DNA from: Actinoplanes sp. NBC_00393
Lineage (GTDB): Bacteria; Actinomycetota; Actinomycetes; Mycobacteriales; Micromonosporaceae
DNA length: 64,000 bases
Assembly: GCF_036053395.1 (NCBI RefSeq)
Contig: NZ_CP107942.1
Location: 5,298,501-5,362,500, forward strand
Reading direction: 5' to 3'
The notes under the pieces are model-generated. The model saw only the letters and a list, made by a program, of their open reading frames with translations, made no database searches and had not been told where the DNA came from. Positions 58,007 to 64,000 of this stretch are shown here, one piece after another; position 1 is the stretch's first letter, and every line of letters starts with the position of its first letter. The position numbers were made by a program, and so were the translations under genes.

Positions 58007-58746
58007 CTGATGCCCTCGGCTGGCGCCGCAAGTTCGGCGTCATCGCCCCGTCGACCAACACGATCGTCGAGCCGGACTTCTACGCCATGGCCGTACCCGG
58101 TGTGACCTCGCACTTCTCCCGCATCCACATCCGCAACCAGGACCTGTCGGACGACGCCAACTTCGAGAATCTGCTGGTGCAGATCCGGGCGGAGATCGGC
58201 GCGGCCTGCGAGCGGGTGCTGACCTGCGAGCCGGACTACATGGTGATGGGCATGTCGGCCGAGACGTTCTGGGGCGGGGTGGAAGGCAACCGCGAGTTCG
58301 TGGCCCAGATCAAGGCGATCACCGGCCTGGACGTGGCCACCGGAGCGGAGGCCTGCGAGCGGGCCCTGAAGCTCTACGGTGCCCGCAAGATCGGCGTGGT
58401 CACGCCGTACCAGCCGGTCGGTGACGCCAACGTGGTCCGGTTCTTCGGCGAGATCGGGTTCGAGGTGGCCGCGATCCAGGGCCTGAAGTGCCCGACCGCG
58501 GTGTCCATCGCCCACGTGACCGAGGACGAACTGCGGGCCGCCATCCTCATGGTGAACACCCCGGACGTGGACGCCATCGTGCAGTGCGGGACCAACCTGT
58601 CGATGGTCCGCCTGGCCGACGAGGCCGAGCGCTGGCTGGGCAAGCCGGTGATCGCCATCAACGCGGCCACCTGGTGGATGGCGCTGCGGGAGAACGGCAT
58701 CAAGGACAAGGTCTACGGAGCCGGCAGTCTCCTGCGCGAGTACTGA
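58003..58746 (+). CDS. Maleate isomerase/arylmalonate decarboxylase-like protein
   Basis: The 247-residue Asp/Glu racemase-superfamily protein has APSTNTIVEPDF at the N-terminus, VMGMSAETFWGG near 81-92 and IVQCGTNLSM with Cys195. Maleate isomerases use two Cys; here the first site carries Met-Ser, while the second Cys is kept, as in arylmalonate decarboxylase. A cis-trans isomerase acting on substituted maleates, or a decarboxylase, is possible. It is the last gene of the operon, fitting a late step on a small dicarboxylate fragment. A hairpin follows. Confidence 0.75.
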   Translation: MTDALGWRRKFGVIAPSTNTIVEPDFYAMAVPGVTSHFSRIHIRNQDLSDDANFENLLVQIRAEIGAACERVLTCEPDYMVMGMSAETFWGGVEGNREFVAQIKAITGLDVATGAEACERALKLYGARKIGVVTPYQPVGDANVVRFFGEIGFEVAAIQGLKCPTAVSIAHVTEDELRAAILMVNTPDVDAIVQCGTNLSMVRLADEAERWLGKPVIAINAATWWMALRENGIKDKVYGAGSLLREY

Positions 58747-58759
58747 CCGCCTTCGGATC

Positions 58760-58803
58760 GGGGGTGTGGGACCGGCCCCGCGCAGTAGCCGGGCCCACAC
58801 CCC
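58760..58803. terminator. Bidirectional terminator between convergent operons
   Basis: GGGGTGTGGG and CCCACACCCC form a 10-bp stem enclosing about 23 bases that include a smaller CCGG-type stem. It lies between the end of the nine-gene operon and the convergent LPKTG gene. Confidence 0.7.
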
Positions 58804-58815
58804 TGAACCGGCTTC

Positions 58816-59505
58816 CTAGCGGAAGCCGGCCATCCGCCGGCGGCGGGCGGGCAGCAGCATCAGCAGGCCGATGCCGGGCAACATCAGGGCACTGCCGATC
58901 AGTACGACCGTCGCCCACTCCTGCCCGGGCCCGGTCTTCGGCAGCGCGCCCCCGGCGGCCGGAGTCGAGGACCGGCTGGTCGTGGTCCCCGCAGGAGTCG
59001 TCTTCGTCGCGGCCGGGCTCGTCGTCTTGCTGGGAGTCGGGCTGGCCGGACCACCACCGCCACCGCCGAAGGTGATCGGGACCTGTGCCTTGTTCGCCTC
59101 GACCACCTCAGGCTCGGCGGCCGACGGCAGGATCTGCGCGGCGATCACACAGCCGTCGGTGCCGCAGTCGTGCCCACCGAAGCTGGTGGCCAGCTTGAGC
59201 GAGATCTGCGCGGTGTTCCCGGACGCGTCGGCGTTCACGAAGACCGCGCCACCGGCAAGATTGCAGTCGGTCGAGGTGGCCGGGTCCTTGATGCACTGAC
59301 CCAGCGCGATGTTCGTCAGGCTGGCGGTGAAGCCGTTGCCGGACACGGTGACGGTGTCGCCGTCCTTGAGACCGCTCGTCTTGGAGACGGTCAGAGTCGG
59401 GGCGGCCGCGGCCGGCGTACCGGTCATCAGCACGACCGCGCCGGCACAGACCAGGCCGGCCGCGACCGCCGCGGCCAGCCGGCGGATGCGGGGATAACGG
59501 GGCAT
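58816..59505 (-). CDS. Cell-wall-anchored protein with neocarzinostatin-like domain (LPKTG)
   Basis: The 229-residue protein has a signal peptide (1-37, ending AAA-AP), a neocarzinostatin-like immunoglobulin domain (about 38-140, LTVSKTSGLKDGDTVTVSGNGF, four Cys in two expected disulfides), a Ser/Thr/Pro spacer and the sorting signal LPKTG followed by a helix and Arg-rich tail. Sortase should fix it to peptidoglycan. The domain could bind a small hydrophobic molecule, as neocarzinostatin does. The ATG has GGAGG upstream. No sortase gene is nearby. Confidence 0.85.
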   Translation of the reverse strand: MPRYPRIRRLAAAVAAGLVCAGAVVLMTGTPAAAAPTLTVSKTSGLKDGDTVTVSGNGFTASLTNIALGQCIKDPATSTDCNLAGGAVFVNADASGNTAQISLKLATSFGGHDCGTDGCVIAAQILPSAAEPEVVEANKAQVPITFGGGGGGPASPTPSKTTSPAATKTTPAGTTTSRSSTPAAGGALPKTGPGQEWATVVLIGSALMLPGIGLLMLLPARRRRMAGFR

Positions 59506-59525
59506 CGATAAACCTCCATCAGATG

Positions 59526-62318
59526 TCAGGATCGGGCGACGGCAGCCTCGTCGGTGCCGAGGTAGGACAGGACGACTGCGGGATGGGACCGGACCTCGTC
59601 CGGCGTCCCCTCCGCGATCACCCGGCCGGCGTCCATCGCGATCAGCCGGTCGGCGACCCGGGACAGCAGCGGGAGATCATGCTCGATGACGAGGATCGTG
59701 GTGCCGAGCTCGGCGCGAACCCGCAGCATCAGATCGGCGAGGCCGGCGCCGTCGGCCTGGGTGAGGCCGGACGACGGTTCATCCAGCAGCAGCAGCCGCG
59801 GGCGCAGGGTGAGCAGGCAGCAGAGCTCAACGACGCGGCGGGTGCCGGTGGAGAGCTCACCGACCGGGCGATCAGCCAGCCACCCCAACCCCATCGCACG
59901 CAGGGCCGCATCAGCGGCGCCGGCTTTGCTGATTTCGGCGCCGTCAACACCCAAGATCTCAAGCCCCAGCTGTACGGGTAGACCGCACTCCGCCGCCACC
60001 ATGACGTTCTCCCGGACCGTCATGGCCGGAAAGAGCCGAGCGTCCTGAAACGACCGGACCAGCCCGGCCCGGGCCCGCCGCTCCGGTGTCCACTTGGTGA
60101 CGTCCCGCCCCTGGTAGGCGACCGCTCCCCCGTCCGCCGAGGTGAACCCCGCAAGAATCTCGAAGAGCGTCGTCTTCCCGGCGCCGTTGGGCCCGATGAT
60201 CCCGACGATCTCCCCCACGCCGACGGTGAAGGTGGCTTCCTGCACGGCCCGCACCCCACCGAACGCCCGCCGGATGCCGCTGACCTCAAGAAGCGACCCG
60301 GGCCCGTCGTGCGGCACGAGCGGTTCGGCCGGCAGCCCAGAGATGCTCCAGAGTCGAGGCCGCCCTCCGAACGACAATTCCGGCACCTCGGCCGGCCCAC
60401 CCAACGGCTCGGTGCCAGACGGAACGGAATGGGTCGTTCCGTTCGGGAGCCACGCGGGTGCGGCCCGGAGGCGGGCCGGAGCGCGATGGAGCGGCGCAAC
60501 GCCGGGCCGGGAGACGGCACCGCGGAGCCGGCGTGGGAGGGACTCGGTCAGGAGGCCGCCGAGGCCGTTCGGCAACAGGATGACCACCAGGAGCCAGCCC
60601 AGCGTCAACGCAGCCTGGCCGGGAATGCCCAGCGGAAACAGCGCCGGCAAGCCGACGATGACGGCCGAGCCGAGGAGGGCGCCGCCGGTGCGGGCCAGGC
60701 CGCCGACGACGGCGATGGCGACCACGTCGATGCTGGCGGCGGCCGGGAAGCTGTTCACGCTGAGCTGGGACTGGCCGAAGCCGATCACGACTCCGCCGAG
60801 GCCGGCCAGGGCGCCGGCTACGGCGTACACCTGGAGTTTGCGCAATGGGGCCCGGACCGTCAGTGCCCGGCCGGCGTCCTCGTTGTCGCGCAGTGCCAGC
60901 AGGAGGCGGCCGAAGCCGCCGCCAGCGAGCCGGGCGGTGACCCACCAGCCGATCCCCAGCAACACCAGCGCGAACAGGTAGTAGTCGACGGCGGTGCTGA
61001 CCACGTAGCCGTTCCAGACCGGGTAGGGCACGGTCCGGCCGTCGCCGAGCAGCCACGGCTGGCGCAGCAGCCAGCCGCTGGTGGCCAGCGCGAAGGCGAG
61101 CGTGGTGACGCCCAGGGCCACGCCGCGCAGCCGCAGCGCCGGGATGCCGATCAGGACCGCGGAGAAGGCGGCGGCCGCGCAGCCGGCCAGGACGCCGAGG
61201 AACATGTTGCCGGTCAGGGTGGCGATCTGAACGGCGACCGCCGCGCCGATGCCGGCGAAGCCGAACTGGCCGAGGGAGAGTTCGCCGGCGATGCCGGTCA
61301 CCAGGATCACCGAGAGCGCGACCAGCGTGTAGCCGCAGACCGTGGTGAGGACCGACGCGGTCGCGTTGCTGACCACATAGGCCAGTCCGACGCCGGCAGC
61401 GGCGAGCAGGGCCAGCCCGATGCGGGCGGCGATGCCGGCCCGGTGGGTGGTCTGCCGCGGCCAGGGTGCGGGAGTCTCGCGACGGCCGGCCTGTTTCTGC
61501 AGCAACAGCGAGATCAGGATGACGGCGCCGAGGACGACGTCGACGAAGCCCATCGACTCGCGGGTGAGCAGCACCTGCTCCAGGACGCCGATGCCGATGG
61601 AGGCGACGAACGCGATCGGCAACGAGGTCATCCGGGCGATCACCGCGCCGGCCAGGCCGCGCAGCAGCAGTTGCGGGCCGAGCGATTCGATCGACTGCAC
61701 GCCCTGGGTGGGGGTGAGCAGGATGGCCGAGAACGCGGCGATGGCCCCGGCGACCGCCCAGGCCAGGCTGGCCATCCGGGGCGCCGGTACGCCGTTGACG
61801 GTCGCCGCGTCCGGATGGTCGGCGGCGGCCCGGATGCCGATGCCGAAGCGGGTGCGGCGCAGGAAGAACGCGAGGGCGGCCAGCAGCACCGGGGTGAGCA
61901 GCAGCATCGCGGTCAGCGACGAGCCGACGGCGGTGGTGCCGAGGGTGAACGCCGGCAGCCCGGGCGGCTTCGGGTAGGTGGCGCCGGAGAAGCTGTCCCG
62001 GGACACCAGCAGGGCCAGGACCAGGATGAACTGGGCCAGGCCGAGGGTGGCGATCATGCCGATCACCCGCGGCCGGCGGTAGAGGCGGCGGACCACGACC
62101 ATCTCGATGAGCGCGGAGAGCCCGCCGGCCACCGCGATGGCGATCGGGAACGCCAGCCAGTACGACATGCCGGTGGCGAGACGCGCCAGCACCGCCGCGC
62201 CGAAGACACCGACCGCGCCGTGCGCGAAGTTGACGAACCGGCTGGACCGGTAGACCAGCACCAGGCCGATGGCGAGCAGCCCGTACGTGAGTCCGGTGAA
62301 GAACCCGACCGCGATCAT
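59526..62318 (-). CDS. LivH-LivM-LivG fusion: two permeases and an ATPase in one chain
   Basis: The 930-residue protein joins three usual Liv subunits. Residues 1-285 are LivH-like (VLVYRSSRFVNFAHGAVGVFG). Residues 300-600 are LivM-like (GIAGELSLGQFGFAGIGAAVA, AVVGGLARTGGALLGSAV). After a Pro-rich linker of about 80 residues comes a LivG ATPase (about 680-925: Walker A GPNGAGKTT, signature region ELSTGTRRVVELCCLL, Walker B LLLLDEPSSGL, IEHD). The signature is LSTGT instead of LSGGQ. The ATG overlaps the livF stop. Permease-ATPase fusions are known; a triple one is uncommon. No frameshift or stop is seen at the joints. Confidence 0.87.
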   Translation of the reverse strand: MIAVGFFTGLTYGLLAIGLVLVYRSSRFVNFAHGAVGVFGAAVLARLATGMSYWLAFPIAIAVAGGLSALIEMVVVRRLYRRPRVIGMIATLGLAQFILVLALLVSRDSFSGATYPKPPGLPAFTLGTTAVGSSLTAMLLLTPVLLAALAFFLRRTRFGIGIRAAADHPDAATVNGVPAPRMASLAWAVAGAIAAFSAILLTPTQGVQSIESLGPQLLLRGLAGAVIARMTSLPIAFVASIGIGVLEQVLLTRESMGFVDVVLGAVILISLLLQKQAGRRETPAPWPRQTTHRAGIAARIGLALLAAAGVGLAYVVSNATASVLTTVCGYTLVALSVILVTGIAGELSLGQFGFAGIGAAVAVQIATLTGNMFLGVLAGCAAAAFSAVLIGIPALRLRGVALGVTTLAFALATSGWLLRQPWLLGDGRTVPYPVWNGYVVSTAVDYYLFALVLLGIGWWVTARLAGGGFGRLLLALRDNEDAGRALTVRAPLRKLQVYAVAGALAGLGGVVIGFGQSQLSVNSFPAAASIDVVAIAVVGGLARTGGALLGSAVIVGLPALFPLGIPGQAALTLGWLLVVILLPNGLGGLLTESLPRRLRGAVSRPGVAPLHRAPARLRAAPAWLPNGTTHSVPSGTEPLGGPAEVPELSFGGRPRLWSISGLPAEPLVPHDGPGSLLEVSGIRRAFGGVRAVQEATFTVGVGEIVGIIGPNGAGKTTLFEILAGFTSADGGAVAYQGRDVTKWTPERRARAGLVRSFQDARLFPAMTVRENVMVAAECGLPVQLGLEILGVDGAEISKAGAADAALRAMGLGWLADRPVGELSTGTRRVVELCCLLTLRPRLLLLDEPSSGLTQADGAGLADLMLRVRAELGTTILVIEHDLPLLSRVADRLIAMDAGRVIAEGTPDEVRSHPAVVLSYLGTDEAAVARS

Positions 62319-63046
62319 TCGGCGTGCCCTCCCAGGACCAGGCGGCGCGCGAGATCCGGGTCGGACCGCAGCCGGCCCGGGGTGTGCTCGGCGATGATCG
62401 TGCCGTGCTCCATGAACAACAGCCGGTCGGCGACCGACATGGCGACGTTCACCGACTGCTCGATGAGCAGGGTGGCGACGCCGGCCGTGGCGAGCCGGCG
62501 GACCAGTTCGAGCAGGCCGCCGACCACGACCGGGGCGAGGCCGAGCGAGAACTCGTCGACCAGCAGCACGCTGGGCCGCTGGATCAGGGTCTTGGCCAGC
62601 ACCAGCATCTGCCGTTCGCCGCCGGAGAGGGTGGCGGCGGGCTGGTCGGCGCGGGCGGCGAGGCGCGGGAACACCGCGAGGGCGCCGTCGACGGCGGTGG
62701 CGGTCTTCTCGTCGTGGCGGGGCACCGGGTACGCGTGCATGCGCAGGTTGTCGCGAACCGTGAGGGAGCCGAACGCCTGCTGCCCGATGACCGTGGACAT
62801 GCCGAGCCGGGCCCGTTTGGCGCCGGGCACACTCGTGATGTCGCGCCCGAGCAGGGTGACCGTCCCGGCGGTGGGCCGGCTGAGCCCGGAGATCATCCGG
62901 ACCAGGGTGGACTTGCCGACGCCGTTCGGCCCGCAGAGCGCCACCGTCTCGCCGCTGTGCACGGCCAGGTCGACGCCGAACAGCACCTGGATCGGCCCGT
63001 ACCCACCGGACAGGCCGCTGACCTCGAGGATCCGCTCACTCGCCAA
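62315..63046 (-). CDS. ABC transporter ATPase (LivF), second importer
   Basis: The 243-residue ATPase has Walker A GPNGVGKST, signature LSGGERQMLVLAKTL, Walker B VLLVDEFSLGLAP and IEQS in the H-loop position (Ser replaces the usual Asn/His). It starts at TTG without a strong ribosome site, overlapping the binding-protein stop by 11 bp, so translational coupling is likely. It pairs with the LivG domain of the downstream fusion. Confidence 0.85.
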   Translation of the reverse strand: MASERILEVSGLSGGYGPIQVLFGVDLAVHSGETVALCGPNGVGKSTLVRMISGLSRPTAGTVTLLGRDITSVPGAKRARLGMSTVIGQQAFGSLTVRDNLRMHAYPVPRHDEKTATAVDGALAVFPRLAARADQPAATLSGGERQMLVLAKTLIQRPSVLLVDEFSLGLAPVVVGGLLELVRRLATAGVATLLIEQSVNVAMSVADRLLFMEHGTIIAEHTPGRLRSDPDLARRLVLGGHAE

Positions 63047-64000
63047 GGGGAGTCACCGGCCCCTCGTACGCGAAACACGAGCACCCGGTGTCGTACTTGA
63101 TCACCCGGTATCCGCTGCCGGCCGCGTACCGATCCTCGCCGAGCTCCCCGCCGAAACCGGTCGCCGTGGCGAAGGACGTGCCCAGCGCCTGGGCCGCGGC
63201 GCCCCACGTGGCCGCGTTCAGATTCGGCCCGAGATCAGCCGCCGCGGCCTGCAGCAGCAGCCCGGCATCGCAGTAGGTGAACGCGACCCGGGCGTTCTCC
63301 CGCTGCTTGAAGGTGATCCCGGCGTCCGCGTAGATCTTCTGGCACTTCTTCTCGGCGTCGGTGTCCGGGAAGGCGAGCCGGCTGTCCGGCACGTCGTACC
63401 CCGGCGCGAAGCCGATCCCGACCATGCCCTCGAGCGCGGAAGGCGGGATCGTCCCCGGGTTGGCCACCATGAACGACGGGCTGTCGAAGGTGGAGATGCC
63501 GTACCGCGCGGTGTAGCTCTGTGCCGCCGCGCTGGTCATGAAGAACGGCGCGATCCGGGCTCCGCCGAGGAAGAACACCCGGTCGATCTCCCTGCCGCGG
63601 AAGCTGACCGCGGCCTGGGTGAGCCCGGTGTTGAGGGTGCCCAGGTCGGTGGTGTCAATCCACGCGACCGTGCCCTCGACGCCGAGCACGGCGAGCGCCG
63701 GCGCGACGATGTCGTCGTAGACGGCCCGGTTCGCCGGGCTGTCCGCCGCGACCAGGCCGGCCCGGTCCCGGTCGGTGAAGAACTTCTGCCGGTCCAGGAC
63801 CGCGAGGAACGACGAGGCGAACGCGTCGTACTCGGGGAACGATCCGGTCCAGAGGTACGGCGCCAGCTCGGTGAAGGTGGCCCGCGAGTTGGCGATCAGG
63901 GTGGCGTCCAGCATCAGGGTCTGCCGCTGGGCGTAACAGGGCCGGGCGTTGGACTGCAGCTGCCCGGTCAGGACCACCGCGAACGCCTGGTCGTCCTGGG
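63036..64000 (-). CDS. ABC transporter substrate-binding protein, cut by the window edge
   Basis: About 321 C-terminal residues are visible and the frame stays open to the end of the window (it reads DDQAFAVVLTGQLQ before the first internal start), so the N-terminus and any lipoprotein signal lie outside. The sequence has type I binding-protein character (DRVFFLGGARIAPFFMTSAAAQSY split, FTYCDAGLLLQAAAADLG) but is far from the LivK protein at 15 kb. It is the ligand-determining subunit of the second importer, next to the nine-gene operon. Confidence 0.8.
   Translation of the reverse strand, partial: QDDQAFAVVLTGQLQSNARPCYAQRQTLMLDATLIANSRATFTELAPYLWTGSFPEYDAFASSFLAVLDRQKFFTDRDRAGLVAADSPANRAVYDDIVAPALAVLGVEGTVAWIDTTDLGTLNTGLTQAAVSFRGREIDRVFFLGGARIAPFFMTSAAAQSYTARYGISTFDSPSFMVANPGTIPPSALEGMVGIGFAPGYDVPDSRLAFPDTDAEKKCQKIYADAGITFKQRENARVAFTYCDAGLLLQAAAADLGPNLNAATWGAAAQALGTSFATATGFGGELGEDRYAAGSGYRVIKYDTGCSCFAYEGPVTPLGE

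Noticed and set aside
59526..62318. Fusion of three Liv subunits as an assembly or frameshift artefact
   Set aside because: The frame is continuous, linkers are plausible, and codon bias is even across joints. It could still be checked with raw reads.

Overview
The window is a high-GC (about 70%) actinobacterial chromosome segment. Frequent GTG and TTG starts, chains of genes overlapping by 4 bp, a mycothiol-dependent maleylpyruvate isomerase, a PaaX regulator, an ECF41-type sigma factor and an LPXTG-anchored protein all fit a soil actinomycete. I would guess Micromonosporaceae (Actinoplanes-like), but that is inference. No rRNA, tRNA, CRISPR array, phage or insertion sequence was seen.

Layout. 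1-2.5 kb (minus): three membrane-protein genes, two with tandem-repeat N-termini. 2.5-10.8 kb: an aromatic-acid catabolic block. It holds hydroxyquinol 1,2-dioxygenase, maleylacetate reductase and an IclR regulator on minus. On plus it holds a complete 3-hydroxybenzoate/gentisate route (6-hydroxylase, gentisate dioxygenase, maleylpyruvate isomerase, fumarylpyruvate hydrolase) and a CatI/CatJ-type 3-oxoadipate CoA-transferase. 10.9-16.9 kb: a Liv-type ABC importer with a divergent PaaX regulator. 17-29 kb: mostly housekeeping or unlinked genes (DUF4142, RhaM, Mth938-like, alpha/beta hydrolase with MarR, NDH-2, thymidine kinase, secreted nuclease, secreted M14 carboxypeptidase, TetR), with a repeat-rich gene-free stretch at 17.4-18.6 kb.

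29-59 kb is the unusual part. A 12-gene minus-strand operon (29.0-38.8 kb) combines enzymes resembling the Pseudomonas itaconate operon (family III CoA-transferase, MaoC hydratase, CitE-like lyase, MmgE/PrpD, acyl-CoA dehydrogenase) with a thiolase-like/DUF35/MaoC set resembling retro-aldol side-chain removal, plus a double RidA protein. An IclR gene and a plus-strand oxidative operon (40.5-47.8 kb) lie beside it. After an ECF41 sigma factor unit comes a tight nine-gene operon (50.3-58.7 kb): nitrilase-family amidase, red-chlorophyll-catabolite-reductase-like protein, chlorophyllase-like hydrolase, Rieske oxygenase, second bilin-reductase-like protein, unknown beta-rich protein, NOL/NYC1 (chlorophyll b reductase)-like SDR, membrane protein and maleate-isomerase/arylmalonate-decarboxylase-like protein. 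This mirrors several steps of the plant chlorophyll breakdown (PAO/phyllobilin) pathway. I propose a bacterial pathway degrading a tetrapyrrole or a related polycyclic compound, with the 29-48 kb operons finishing the fragments. Related GTTTCGC/GGAAA operator words upstream of these operons suggest one IclR regulon.

58.8-64 kb (minus): an LPKTG-anchored neocarzinostatin-like protein and a second Liv-type importer with both permeases and an ATPase fused in one polypeptide, then LivF and a LivK cut by the window edge. This importer is a candidate uptake system for the neighbouring pathway. Family assignments come from reading motifs by eye; no database search was run.
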